Counted from the stretch's first letter, positions 45,820-54,655 are shown. The stretch: 64,000 nt of DNA from Candidatus Pantoea soli (GCF_007833795.1 NZ_CP032702.1:1798001-1862000), one strand, 5' to 3'. Numbers and translations are program-made. Notes: generated by a model from the sequence alone, not told the origin.

Positions 45820-46642
45820 GGTGCGGATGAATCGTCTGTTCCGCGACGGCAAATGCCTGGATGTCGCCATCGATCACGGCATCGCCAACGAACCCGATTT
45901 TCTGCTGGGGCTGGAGAATATTGCGCACGTTATGCAGAGCCTGATTGCCGCCCGGCCGGACGCGATACAGGTCAATTACGGTCAGGCCGATCTGCTGCAG
46001 CAGTGTCCGGCGCGCAAACCCGCGCTGGTGATGCGCACCGACGTAGGCAACGCCTATAACGCGTCCCGCCACCGTGAAATGTGGGCAGTGCTGCACAATC
46101 CGGACGAACCCATTCTCGCCGCGCTGCAGATGGACGCCGCCGCGGTGGTGGTGAACCTCTATCTGATTCCGGATGAACCCGGCATTTTGCGCATGTGCAT
46201 CGAGAATATCGGCCGGTTACGGCAGGCGTGTGAACGTTACGCGATGCCGCTGATGGTCGAGCCGCTGGTGATGGCCCCTGCCGGTCAGGGGGCGGCCTAT
46301 GGTTCGCTGGGCGATGTGGAGAAAATGGTGCCGCTGGTCAGGCTGGCGCGGGAACTGGGTGCAGACATCATCAAAGCGGACCCGACCGATAACACAGATG
46401 ACTTTCACCGCGTGGTTGAAGCCGCGCGCTGCCCGACGCTGGTGCGCGGCGGCGGCAAAGGAGAGATCGGCGCCGTGCTGGCTAAAAGCGCGGCGCTGAT
46501 GGCCCAGGGTGCCAGTGGCATGGTGTACGGGCGCAATGTGTATCAGCACGAGAATCCGTCGCGCGTGGTTAAGGCACTGATGGCAATCATCCATCAGGGT
46601 GCCAGCGGCGCGCAGGCGCTGGATATTTACCAGCAGGGTTAA
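45803..46642 (+). CDS. Class I aldolase, FbaB/LsrF (DhnA) family
   Basis: 279 residues from the ATG at 45803, which follows AGGAGG inside the end of the preceding gene. TIM-barrel aldolase features: CLDVAIDHGIANEP, MPLMVEPLVMAPAG, the probable Schiff-base lysine in GADIIKADPT, LVRGGGKGE and ASGMVYGRNVYQHENPSRVVKALMAIIH. FbaB- and LsrF-type enzymes cleave or form ketose phosphates. With a dehydrogenase before it and a kinase after it, cleavage of a ketose 1-phosphate to dihydroxyacetone phosphate plus an aldehyde is the natural guess. Confidence 0.83.
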   Translation: MSVTSKVRMNRLFRDGKCLDVAIDHGIANEPDFLLGLENIAHVMQSLIAARPDAIQVNYGQADLLQQCPARKPALVMRTDVGNAYNASRHREMWAVLHNPDEPILAALQMDAAAVVVNLYLIPDEPGILRMCIENIGRLRQACERYAMPLMVEPLVMAPAGQGAAYGSLGDVEKMVPLVRLARELGADIIKADPTDNTDDFHRVVEAARCPTLVRGGGKGEIGAVLAKSAALMAQGASGMVYGRNVYQHENPSRVVKALMAIIHQGASGAQALDIYQQG

Positions 46643-46702
46643 GCCTCACCTGCCTCAGTGCGCAGGCGGTACGCCGTCTTCGCCGCGTAAACGGAGTCGG
46701 AT

Positions 46703-48190
46703 ATGAGCCAGCTTCTGGGCATTGATGCCGGCAATACCATGATTAAAGCGGTGCTGTTCGATCTGCGTGGCCGCGTGCAGGCCGTGGCAGAGTGCGCCGG
46801 TGAAACACAGCAGTCGCAGCCCGGTTATGCCGATCGCCGCATTGACGATATCTGGCAGGGAGTCTGCCAGGCCGTGCGCGGTTGTCTGCAGCAGGCAGGC
46901 AGCGACGGCCGGGATATTATTGCCGTAGGCGCGGCCGGGCACGGCAACGGACTGTATGTCCTGGACAGGCAGCAGCAACCGCTGTGCGGCATCCAGTCTA
47001 TCGATCAGCGCGCAATCGCCACCGCACAGGCGCTCATCGACAGCGGTGCCGCCGCATCAATTCATCAGCTCTCGCTGCAGCAACCCTGGCCGGCGGCAAC
47101 GCCGGTGCTGATCCGCTGGATCCGCGATAATCAGCCCGATCTCTGGGCGCAGGCGGGCCATCTGCTGTGCGCCAAAGACGTTATCGTGCACTTTCTGAGT
47201 GGCGTCATCGGCACCGACTACTCCGATGCCGCCGGTGCCGGGCTGATTGACTACCGCCTGCGCAGCTACAGTGAGACGTTACTGGCGCTGTACGGCATTG
47301 CCGATGCGCTGCCGCGTTTGCCGGCGCTGCGCGAATCCTGCGCTGTCGCCGGCCGGGTGACGGCGCAGGCCGCACGGCTGACCGGGCTGCCCGCCGGCAT
47401 TCCGGTGGTTGCCGGACTGTTTGATGTGATCGCCAGCGCGGTGGGATCGGGCGTCGTCAACTGTGGTGAGGCATCTATCGTGGCCGGCACCTGGAGCATT
47501 AATCAGGTGGTGGTGGAGAAACCGCACTATCTGCGACCGGTCTTCATGAATGCCATTGTGGAAAACGATCGTTATATGGCGATTGAAGCCAGCGCCACTT
47601 CCGCTGCCAATCTTGACTGGTTTCTGCGTGAATTTGACGACGGCCGCAGCGGGCAAGGCGCGGGGCGCAGCAGCGACAGCGTGGCCCTCGTGCAGCCCAA
47701 TCCCCAACTGCCGCTGTATCACCCTTACCTCTATGCCGGACGCAAAGCCGAGCCGGCGAAAGCCGGCTTTTATGGGCTCGGTGGCTGGCACACGCGCGCC
47801 GATATGCTGTTTGCGCTGTTTGAAGGCGTCACCTTTGCTCATCGCGCGCACATTGACCGCCTGCGGGCCGCGGGCCTTGCCTTTCGGCAGGCGAATCTCT
47901 CTGGCGGCGCGACGCGCAGCAGCGTCTGGCCGCAGATGTTTGCCGATGTGCTGAATATTCCGATTCGCGTCGCCGGCTGCAAAGAGACCGGTGCGCTGGG
48001 GGCCGCGCTGTGTGCCGGTGTCGGGGCGGGCGTCTGGCCCAATCTGACCACAGCCGTACAGCATGCCGTGCCGCTCAGCGCCGCAGCCCTGCAACCCCGT
48101 CCGGATCGCGTGGCGTTTCATGACGCCCGCTATCGCCGTTTTAAAAAGCTGGAGCTGGCCATGCGCGATATCTGGAGCGAAGCCGGTTGA
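46703..48190 (+). CDS. FGGY-family carbohydrate kinase, LyxK-like
   Basis: 495 residues, 60 bases after the aldolase gene, with ACGGAG before the ATG. The N-terminal loop is LGIDAGNTMIKAVLFDLRG. AAGHGNGLYVLD, GIPVVAGLFDVIASAVGSG, GTWSINQVV, EASATSAANLDWFLREF and GCKETGALGAALCAGVG correspond position by position to E. coli LyxK (L-xylulokinase) as I remember it. The substrate may be a ketose or a polyol of five carbons. It closes the second catabolic module. There is no transporter in that module, so it may share the importer at 29-33 kb. Confidence 0.85.
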   Translation: MSQLLGIDAGNTMIKAVLFDLRGRVQAVAECAGETQQSQPGYADRRIDDIWQGVCQAVRGCLQQAGSDGRDIIAVGAAGHGNGLYVLDRQQQPLCGIQSIDQRAIATAQALIDSGAAASIHQLSLQQPWPAATPVLIRWIRDNQPDLWAQAGHLLCAKDVIVHFLSGVIGTDYSDAAGAGLIDYRLRSYSETLLALYGIADALPRLPALRESCAVAGRVTAQAARLTGLPAGIPVVAGLFDVIASAVGSGVVNCGEASIVAGTWSINQVVVEKPHYLRPVFMNAIVENDRYMAIEASATSAANLDWFLREFDDGRSGQGAGRSSDSVALVQPNPQLPLYHPYLYAGRKAEPAKAGFYGLGGWHTRADMLFALFEGVTFAHRAHIDRLRAAGLAFRQANLSGGATRSSVWPQMFADVLNIPIRVAGCKETGALGAALCAGVGAGVWPNLTTAVQHAVPLSAAALQPRPDRVAFHDARYRRFKKLELAMRDIWSEAG

Positions 48191-48247
48191 TAAGCCAGCG
48201 TCAGCATGACAAGCGCGCGCCGCTGATGTACACTTGAACGATAAATT

Positions 48248-48261
48248 TGTTCAAATGAACA
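48248..48261. promoter_or_regulatory. Palindromic operator of the toxin-antitoxin operon
   Basis: TGTTCA-AA-TGAACA is a perfect 6-bp inverted repeat 17 bases before the antitoxin ATG. That is where an Xre-type antitoxin or toxin-antitoxin complex would repress its own promoter. Confidence 0.6.
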
Positions 48262-48277
48262 GAAGCGAGAGGCGTTT

Positions 48278-48760
48278 ATGACCCTGACATCATCTGCACC
48301 CCGTGCGCAGCGCGCGCGCGTTTTTGACCCTTCACTGATTCCGCGCAGTACCCGCTCCTTCATGGATCAGATGGGGTTACCCAAAAACCGCCTGAAGGCG
48401 CATAAACTGATTACGGAAGGGATTGATGTCGGCATCGTGGAGCGCGCGGCCAGCGTACTGCAGGCCTCACCCATCGACATCGCGCAGATGGTCTCGATTG
48501 ACCGTAACACCTACCGCCGTCGGGAAAAAGCCGGTACGCACCTGTCAGTGGAACAGGGTGCGCGCATTTATCAGGTATTCGAAGTGCTGGATGCCGCAAT
48601 TAACCTGTTTTCCGGTGATGCGCAGGCGGCAATGCAGTGGATGAATCAGCCCGCCCTGGCGCTGGATGATGTGCAGCCCCTCAGCATGCTCAGCACCCCG
48701 GCCGGCTGTGACGCCGTATTAACGCTGATTGGCCGGCTGGAACAGGGCGTGATCGTCTGA
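48278..48760 (+). CDS. Xre/MbcA/ParS-type antitoxin
   Basis: 160 residues. An N-terminal disordered arm leads to an Xre-like helix-turn-helix (GIDVGIVERAASVLQASPIDIAQMVSIDRNTYRRREKAG). It ends with the MbcA/ParS toxin-binding domain (SVEQGARIYQVFEVLDAAINLFSGDAQAAMQWMNQPALALDDVQPLSML). The G+D+A+W/L pattern is diagnostic for RES-toxin partners. Its stop overlaps the toxin start by one base (TGATG). A palindrome sits just upstream, consistent with autoregulation. Confidence 0.92.
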   Translation: MTLTSSAPRAQRARVFDPSLIPRSTRSFMDQMGLPKNRLKAHKLITEGIDVGIVERAASVLQASPIDIAQMVSIDRNTYRRREKAGTHLSVEQGARIYQVFEVLDAAINLFSGDAQAAMQWMNQPALALDDVQPLSMLSTPAGCDAVLTLIGRLEQGVIV

Positions 48761-49272
48761 TGGCACGCCGGAAGGAGTCCGCCGAACCCGGCCGGGTGTT
48801 TTATCGCCTGGTCAAAGAGACCTGGGCCAGTCAGGCCTTCAGCGGCGCCGGGGCAGAAAAATGGGGTGGCCGCTGGAACCCGCCAGGGACCAAAGCGGTT
48901 TACCTCAGCAGCTCCCGGGCGCTGGCCACGCTGGAACTGGTGGTGCATGCCGGTAAGGCTTTGCTGCAGCAGAGCCGCTTTGTGATTTTTAGCGTATTTG
49001 TTCCCGAAAGCGAAATCATCGCCCTGGACAGCAGCAAACTTCCCGCAGGCTGGGAAAAGTATCAGCAGCAGGAAGAGACGCAGGCCATCGGCGCGGCCTT
49101 CCTGAACCTTGAAAACAACTTCCCGCTACTCATGACCGTGCCCAGCATCCTGACCGGTGAGGATAACGCCCTGCTCAACCCTGACCACCCCGCCGCTGCC
49201 GCCATTCTCGCGCAGGCCACCCCGGCACCTTTCGCCATCGACCACCGCATCAAAGAAGATAACCCGGGCTAA
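48760..49272 (+). CDS. RES-domain toxin (NAD+-degrading family)
   Basis: 170 residues. The RES signature residues can be seen: Arg in KWGGRWNPPGTKAVYLSSS, Glu in ALATLELVVH and Ser in VPSILTG. Known RES toxins (MbcT, Xre-RES family) destroy NAD+ by phosphorolysis or hydrolysis and stop growth until the antitoxin binds. The start overlaps the antitoxin stop, giving tight coupling. The full-length domain and intact motif suggest a functional toxin. Confidence 0.93.
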   Translation: MARRKESAEPGRVFYRLVKETWASQAFSGAGAEKWGGRWNPPGTKAVYLSSSRALATLELVVHAGKALLQQSRFVIFSVFVPESEIIALDSSKLPAGWEKYQQQEETQAIGAAFLNLENNFPLLMTVPSILTGEDNALLNPDHPAAAAILAQATPAPFAIDHRIKEDNPG

Positions 49273-49408
49273 ATCTGCTCCCGTTCGCGGCGCGCTGGCG
49301 TGGTCTGCGGCTTTCCGGTGGCAGCCGGTTTCCGGCCCTTGCCCGCTCAGCAGACCATCACCTGAGCGGGAAATCACGCTGGCAGCCGGTTATCTCCGGT
49401 GCGGTTGC

Positions 49409-49648
49409 CTAACGACACTGGCTGCTGCAGTTTTGTACGCACATTTGCCCCAGCGAACCGCAGCCCGCATCGCCGTTGTTTTTGCACTGCGACTGCTGCA
49501 CATAACAGTTCTGCTGACAGGCAGAAAGATCGCATTTCGACGCTGCCGGCGTGAACTGCGGCAGCTGTGTGCGCTGTGCCGGCTGCCATTGCGGCTGTGC
49601 CGCCGTGCCCAGGCTGCACAGCATCAGTAACGCTATTGTCCACTTCAT
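49409..49648 (-). CDS. Small Cys-rich exported protein
   Basis: 79 residues from the ATG at 49648, preceded by GAGGAAC. The signal peptide is MKWTIALLMLCSLGTAAQ. The mature part of about 60 residues holds eight cysteines with spacing C-x4-C-x3-C-x6-C-x6-C-x6-C-x3-C-x3-C, ending CSSQCR. Even number and regular spacing suggest four disulfides formed in the periplasm, or a metal site. The family is not recognised. It stands alone between the RES toxin and hpxO, facing the toxin gene across 136 bases. Confidence 0.7.
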   Translation of the reverse strand: MKWTIALLMLCSLGTAAQPQWQPAQRTQLPQFTPAASKCDLSACQQNCYVQQSQCKNNGDAGCGSLGQMCVQNCSSQCR

Positions 49649-49728
49649 GATCTGTTCCTCTTTCGGGTATGTAGTGAGTATGACTGCTGGCGTGCGGTTT
49701 GCCACGCTGAAACCATTGATTCGCGCAA

Positions 49729-49768
49729 TGCGCCGTCACGGTGCAGCGCGCTGCGCTGGTGCGGTGCA
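49729..49768 (+). promoter_or_regulatory. Two NtrC-like enhancer sites upstream of hpxO
   Basis: TGCGC-N7-GTGCA occurs twice, at 49729-49745 and 49752-49768, 23 bases apart. Each matches the NtrC consensus TGCAC-N7-GTGCA at 9 of 10 positions. They lie about 100-140 bases before the predicted start of transcription, a normal enhancer position. Confidence 0.6.
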
Positions 49769-49841
49769 GAGGGGGTGAGCATCATCCGCATAACTCTATG
49801 ATTATAAAAACATATCACCACAATCACCGTTATTTTGCTTC

Positions 49842-49857
49842 TGGTACAAAAGTTGCA
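49842..49857 (+). promoter_or_regulatory. Sigma-54-type promoter of hpxO
   Basis: TGGTAC-AAAAG-TTGCA differs from the consensus TGGCAC-N5-TTGCA at one base and has exact GG-N10-GC spacing. Transcription would start near 49868, about 20 bases before the hpxO ATG at 49889. Confidence 0.65.
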
Positions 49858-49888
49858 ATAACCGACAGGTACAGAAAAGGAGACGGCG

Positions 49889-51046
49889 ATGAAAGCGATT
49901 GTAATCGGAGCGGGTATAGGCGGCATGACGGCCGCCATTGCGCTGGAGCAGGTGGGCATTGATACCGCGGTATTTGAAGCAGTGAAAGAGATGAAGCCGG
50001 TCGGTGCCGCGATTTCGGTGTGGCCCAACGGCGTAAAATGCCTGAATGCGCTCGGCATGAAGGCGCAGCTGCGCGCGCTGAGCGGCAACATGGCTTATAT
50101 GGCATATCACGATGCGCACAGCGGCACGCCGCTCACCCGCTTCAGCCTGCTGCCGCTGGTGCAGCAGGTCGGCGAATATCCCTCTCCGGTCGCGCGCGCG
50201 GAGCTGCAGGCCATGCTGATTGATACCTATGGCCGCCCGCGTATCCGTTTTGGCAAACGCGTGACGCACGTTGAACAGCACGCCCGCGGCGTCACCGCCT
50301 GGTTTGATGACGGCACGCAGGAATCAGGTGATTTCCTCGTGGCCGCCGATGGCACCCATTCAGTTTTGCGCGCCTGGGTCACCGGGGAAAAGCGTGAGCG
50401 ACGCTATGCCGGTTACGTTAACTGGAACGGGCTGGTCACCCTTGATGAAAGCATCGCACCCGCCGATCAGTGGACCACCTTTGTCGGCGAAGGCAAACGG
50501 GTGTCACTGATGCCGGTCAGCGGCCAGCGCTTTTACTATTTCTTTGATGTGCCGCTGCCCAAAGGGCTGGCGCAGGATCGCGCCTCGGCTAAACAGGATT
50601 TGAAAAGCTATTTTCGCGACTGGGCCGCGCCGGTACAGCGCCTGATTGAGAGCCTGGATGCCAGCACCATCAACCGCGTTGAAATTCACGATATTGAACC
50701 CTTCAGCCGCTTTGTGCGCGGACGCGTGGCGCTGCTGGGCGATGCGGCGCACAGCACTACCCCGGACATTGGTCAGGGCGGCTGCGCCGCCATGGAGGAT
50801 GCCGTGGTGCTGGCACAGACGCTGGCCACGCACTCGCTGGGAATCGAAGACGCGCTGCTGCGCTATCAGGCGCGCCGCGTTGAACGCACGCGCGATCTGG
50901 TGCTGAAGGCGCGTAAGCGCTGCGATGTCACGCATGCCAGGGACGCCGCCGTGACGGCCGCCTGGTATGCGGATTTACGCAATGAAACCGGCGAGCGGGT
51001 GCTGGCCGGCATGTGTGACACCATTGAAGGCGGGCCGCTGGGCTGA
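49889..51046 (+). CDS. hpxO: FAD-dependent urate hydroxylase
   Basis: 385 residues, an aromatic-hydroxylase-type flavoprotein. FAD binding at GAGIGG (8-13), then EAVKEMKPVGAAISVWPNGVKCLNALGM, RRYAGYVNWNGLV, QWTTFVGEGKRVSLMPVSGQRFYYFFDVPLP, GDAAHSTTPDIGQGGCAAMEDA and GMCDTIEGGPLG. These agree almost word for word with Klebsiella HpxO. It converts urate to 5-hydroxyisourate with NADH and oxygen in purine catabolism. AAAAGGAG precedes the ATG. A sigma-54-type promoter and two NtrC-like sites lie upstream, pointing to induction under nitrogen limitation. Confidence 0.95.
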   Translation: MKAIVIGAGIGGMTAAIALEQVGIDTAVFEAVKEMKPVGAAISVWPNGVKCLNALGMKAQLRALSGNMAYMAYHDAHSGTPLTRFSLLPLVQQVGEYPSPVARAELQAMLIDTYGRPRIRFGKRVTHVEQHARGVTAWFDDGTQESGDFLVAADGTHSVLRAWVTGEKRERRYAGYVNWNGLVTLDESIAPADQWTTFVGEGKRVSLMPVSGQRFYYFFDVPLPKGLAQDRASAKQDLKSYFRDWAAPVQRLIESLDASTINRVEIHDIEPFSRFVRGRVALLGDAAHSTTPDIGQGGCAAMEDAVVLAQTLATHSLGIEDALLRYQARRVERTRDLVLKARKRCDVTHARDAAVTAAWYADLRNETGERVLAGMCDTIEGGPLG

Positions 51047-51070
51047 GAGCCCGCCCCGCCAGGCGGTCAG

Positions 51071-53122
51071 TCAGGCGTCGGTGAGGCCGCGGTTTTTCAG
51101 CATCGGGCCGATATCCGGCGCCCTGCCGCGCCACGTCAGCCACAGATTTTGCAGATCGCTGCTGTTACCGCGTGACAGAATCTGCTCACGGAACTGCTGG
51201 CCATTCTCGCGCGTCAGGCCACCGCGCTCAATAAAGGCCTGGAAGCCATCATCCGCCAGCATTTGCGTCCAGATATACGCGTAATAACCCGCGGCGTATC
51301 CGCCACCCCAGATATGCCGGAAGTAGCTGGAACGGTAGCGCGGCGGTACGCTTTCCAGTGCAAGGTTCTCTGCTGCCAGCGCCTGTTGCTCAAAGTGCGC
51401 CACGTCCTGTAAACGATCGTGCGGCGTCAGCGAGTGCCACTGCAGGTCCAGCAGCGCCGCCGCCAGCAGTTCCGTCATGTCATAACCTTTATTGAACTGC
51501 GCGGCGCGCACCATTTTTTCCCGCAGTGCTGCGGGCATCGGCTCCCCGGTCTGATAATGCCGTGCGTAATGCGTGAATACCGCCTCGTGGCTGGCCCAGT
51601 GCTCATTAAGCTGCGACGGAAACTCAACAAAATCGCGCGGCGTGGCCGTACCCGAGAGCCCGGCATAGCGCTGAGTGGCAAACAGACCGTGCAGCGTATG
51701 ACCAAATTCATGGAACAGCGTGATCACTTCATCCCAGCTCAGCAAGGCGGGCTGGCCCGGCTGGGGTTTCGTGTAATTGCAGACGTTGTAAATCACCGGC
51801 TTCGTCTCAAGCAGCGTGGACTGATCGACAAAATTGCTCATCCACGCTCCGCCGCTTTTGTTATCACGCTTGAAGAAATCGGTGTAGAACAGCGCCAGCG
51901 GGGTGTCGTCGGCGTCAAAAATTTCATAGACGCCGACGTCCGGATGGTAGACCGGCAGGTCGTGACGCTGAACAAAGCGGATGCCAAACAGCTGGCTGGC
52001 CGTCCGGAATACGCCCTTCTCCAGCACGTTATTCAGTTCAAAATAGGGGCGGATCAGATTTTCATCCAGGGCGTAACGCGCTTTGCGTACTTCCGCGGCG
52101 TAGAAATTCCAGTCCCAGGCCCGCAGCGGGAAACGGTGTTGCTGCTGATCGATCACCTGCTGAATATCGGCGGCTTCGCGTTCCGCCCGCTGACGTGCGG
52201 CCGGCACGATATTGCGCATAAAGCCAAAGGCGGCCTCAGGCGTTTTCGCCATTTGATCCTGCAGGCTCCATTCGGCATAGCTGGTAAACCCCAGCAGTGC
52301 CGCCTGCTCAGCACGCAACTGCGCCATACGCGCCACGATCGCCCGGGTGTCATTGTCATCGCCCTGCTCGCTGCGCGTCAGCGCCTGATGAAATAACGCT
52401 TCACGCGTAGCCCGCACCGCCAGCGACTGCAGCGCAGGCTGCTGCGTGGTGTTTTGCAACGGAATCAGCCACTGATCGCGCAGTCCACGCGCTTCGGCGG
52501 CCGCTCTGGCGTGCGCCAGCGCCTCTTCGCTCAGCCCCTCCAGCGCCGCGGCACTGCTGACTACATAGGCTCCGGCCTGGGTGGCGGCGAGCAGCTTATT
52601 ACCAAAGCGCGTGCCAAGGCTGGCCAGCTCCTGATTGCAGGCGCGCAGCCGGGTTTTCTCTTCCTCGCTCAGGCTGGCACCGGCCAGCTGAAAAGCCTGC
52701 CAGGTCACCTCCACCAGCCGCATGGCTTCCGCATCCGGACACTGTGAACCGCGCTGCTGGTAGACGCTGTCCAGTCGGGCAAACAGCTGACTGTTCAGAT
52801 GAATTTCGTCATTCAGCGCCGCGAGTTTCGGCGTAATGATCTCCTCAATTTCCTGCAGCCGCGCGCTGGTATTGGCCGAGGTCATGGCGTTAAAAACGTG
52901 ACTGACACGCGTAAGCAGCTGGCCGCTGCGCTCCAGCGCCTCATAAGTATTGGCGAAGGTGGCCGGTTCAGGATTGCGGGCAATAGCGGCCACCTCCTGA
53001 CGCTTCTCCTCAATCCCGGCTTCCAGCGCGGGCAGGTAATCCTCCTCCCCAATCTGGTCAAACGGCGGAGCCTGATACGGCAGCGGACTGACGGTGAAAA
53101 ACGGATTAACACGTGAATGCAT
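51071..53122 (-). CDS. dcp: Peptidyl-dipeptidase Dcp (M3 family)
   Basis: 683 residues from the ATG at 53122 (AGGAG upstream); the extra N-terminal residues of the longer frame are rejected. It is a zinc metallopeptidase with active site His471-Glu-Phe-Gly-His475 (LFHEFGHTLHGLF). Strong overall identity with E. coli Dcp is visible (SKSGGAW-type KSGGAWMSNFVDQST, VIYNVCNYTKP, TPRDFVEFPSQLNEHWASH, YRSSYFRHIWGGGYAAGYYAYIWTQMLADDGF). It removes C-terminal dipeptides from peptides. In E. coli it is the direct neighbour of ydfG; here guaD lies between them. Confidence 0.96.
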   Translation of the reverse strand: MHSRVNPFFTVSPLPYQAPPFDQIGEEDYLPALEAGIEEKRQEVAAIARNPEPATFANTYEALERSGQLLTRVSHVFNAMTSANTSARLQEIEEIITPKLAALNDEIHLNSQLFARLDSVYQQRGSQCPDAEAMRLVEVTWQAFQLAGASLSEEEKTRLRACNQELASLGTRFGNKLLAATQAGAYVVSSAAALEGLSEEALAHARAAAEARGLRDQWLIPLQNTTQQPALQSLAVRATREALFHQALTRSEQGDDNDTRAIVARMAQLRAEQAALLGFTSYAEWSLQDQMAKTPEAAFGFMRNIVPAARQRAEREAADIQQVIDQQQHRFPLRAWDWNFYAAEVRKARYALDENLIRPYFELNNVLEKGVFRTASQLFGIRFVQRHDLPVYHPDVGVYEIFDADDTPLALFYTDFFKRDNKSGGAWMSNFVDQSTLLETKPVIYNVCNYTKPQPGQPALLSWDEVITLFHEFGHTLHGLFATQRYAGLSGTATPRDFVEFPSQLNEHWASHEAVFTHYARHYQTGEPMPAALREKMVRAAQFNKGYDMTELLAAALLDLQWHSLTPHDRLQDVAHFEQQALAAENLALESVPPRYRSSYFRHIWGGGYAAGYYAYIWTQMLADDGFQAFIERGGLTRENGQQFREQILSRGNSSDLQNLWLTWRGRAPDIGPMLKNRGLTDA

Positions 53123-53172
53123 TTTCGCTCCTGATGATCGGCAGCGCCGCGCAGAGAGGCGGCGGAGTGCTT

Positions 53173-54525
53173 TTATCCTGGCAGCTTCACCGGCTGGCAA
53201 CAACTCCCGCTGTGCGGCGATGAAGTCTGCTGCCACACCGGTTTGCCGTTAACCCAGGTCTGATAAATGTTGCGATCGTCACCCAGCGTCATCAGCACAA
53301 ACAGCTGCTCCCAGATATCGTTGCAGTTCGCATTGCGCAGCGTCTGCAGCGGCGAGACGGCCGGGTCGAGCACCACAAAATCGGCCTCTTTACCGGGCAT
53401 AAAATTCCCGATGTGATCGTCCAGATCCAGCGCATGCGCGCCGCCGAGCGTGGCGTGATAAAACGCCTCAGCGGCGCTGAGCCGGTACTGCTGCAGCTGG
53501 GCCACTTTGTAAGCCTCGCCCAGCGTCTGCAGCAGATTGAAGGTCGTGCCGGCGCCAACATCGGTGCCGATACCGATACGCACCCTCTGCCGCCAGCTGC
53601 GCTGCAGGTTGAACAAGCCGCTGCCGAGGAACAGATTAGAGGTTGGACAAAAGGCAATCGAGGAGTCGGTGTCATGCAGACATTGCCACTCTGCGTCTTC
53701 CAGATGCAGGCAGTGGGCAAAGACGCTGCGACGGCCGGTCAGCTGATAATGATGATAAACATCCAGATAGCCTTCATGCTGCGGGAACAGCTGTTTGACC
53801 CACGCCACCTCATCCGGGTTTTCACTCAGATGCGTGTGCACCCAGGTGTCCGGAAACTCCTCATGCAGCTGGCGGACCTGCTCCAGCAGCGCCGGTGACG
53901 AGGTGGGCGCAAAGCGCGGCGTCAGCGCATAGCCGAGCCGGCCGCGCCCGTGCCAGCGGGTAATCAGCTCGCGCGTTTGCTGGTAACTTTGCTGCGGCGA
54001 TTCGAGCAGGTAATCCGGCGCGTTGCGATCCATCATCACTTTGCCCGCAATCAGGCGCATCGCCAGCTGCCCGGCGGCGGTGAACAACGCCTCCACCGAT
54101 TGCGGATGGACGGTGCCAAACACCAGGGCAGTGGTGGTGCCGTTTGCAAGCAGCTGTTGCAGGAAGAACGCCGACATCTGCGCGGCATGTTCAGCGCAAT
54201 GGTACTGGCCTTCCACCGGAAAAGTGTACTGATTCAGCCACTGCAGCAGTTGTTCGCCCCAGGCACCAATCATTTCTGTCTGCGGATAGTGAATATGCGT
54301 ATCCACAAAGCCCGGTACAATCAGCTTGCCGCGCAGATCGATCATCTCACCGGCCTGGCTGTGCTGTTCCGTCCAGGCTTCCAGACTGACAATGTTGCCG
54401 GCGCGCAGCGTCAGTACGCCATCCTGCAGATAGCGCGCCCGCGACGCCACCTCCTCCGGCTGCTGTGCCAGCCCGGTAAAATCAAAAAAGCTGGCGCGCA
54501 GATGTGTCAGCGATGCGTCAGACAT
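53173..54525 (-). CDS. guaD: Guanine deaminase
   Basis: 450 residues of the amidohydrolase superfamily. Zinc-binding HxH and substrate loop are in PGFVDTHIHYPQTEMIGAWGEQLLQWLNQYTFPVE. Further ligands lie in WVHTHLSENPDEV, SVFAHCLHLE and GIGTDVGAGTTFNLLQTLGEAYK, as in E. coli GuaD. It converts guanine to xanthine and ammonia. It sits 50 bases upstream of dcp on the same strand and may be co-transcribed with it. The upstream region holds a perfect sigma-54 promoter, two NtrC-like sites and a pair of GCAANCGGTTGC palindromes. Confidence 0.95.
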   Translation of the reverse strand: MSDASLTHLRASFFDFTGLAQQPEEVASRARYLQDGVLTLRAGNIVSLEAWTEQHSQAGEMIDLRGKLIVPGFVDTHIHYPQTEMIGAWGEQLLQWLNQYTFPVEGQYHCAEHAAQMSAFFLQQLLANGTTTALVFGTVHPQSVEALFTAAGQLAMRLIAGKVMMDRNAPDYLLESPQQSYQQTRELITRWHGRGRLGYALTPRFAPTSSPALLEQVRQLHEEFPDTWVHTHLSENPDEVAWVKQLFPQHEGYLDVYHHYQLTGRRSVFAHCLHLEDAEWQCLHDTDSSIAFCPTSNLFLGSGLFNLQRSWRQRVRIGIGTDVGAGTTFNLLQTLGEAYKVAQLQQYRLSAAEAFYHATLGGAHALDLDDHIGNFMPGKEADFVVLDPAVSPLQTLRNANCNDIWEQLFVLMTLGDDRNIYQTWVNGKPVWQQTSSPHSGSCCQPVKLPG

Positions 54526-54566
54526 AATGCTCCTTAAATGTGTCGCGATCGGATTTCAGACTGTTC

Positions 54567-54582
54567 TGCAAAGCTTGTGCCA
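54567..54582 (-). promoter_or_regulatory. Sigma-54 promoter of guaD
   Basis: Read on the minus strand this is TGGCAC-AAGCT-TTGCA, a full match to the sigma-54 consensus with GG-N10-GC spacing. Transcription would start near 54556, about 30 bases before the guaD ATG. Confidence 0.78.
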
Positions 54583-54655
54583 GCACACAGTTAGAAATAT
54601 AGCCTTTAAATTCATAAAGTTAATACCACGCACCCCGATTGCGCACTTATCGCGC

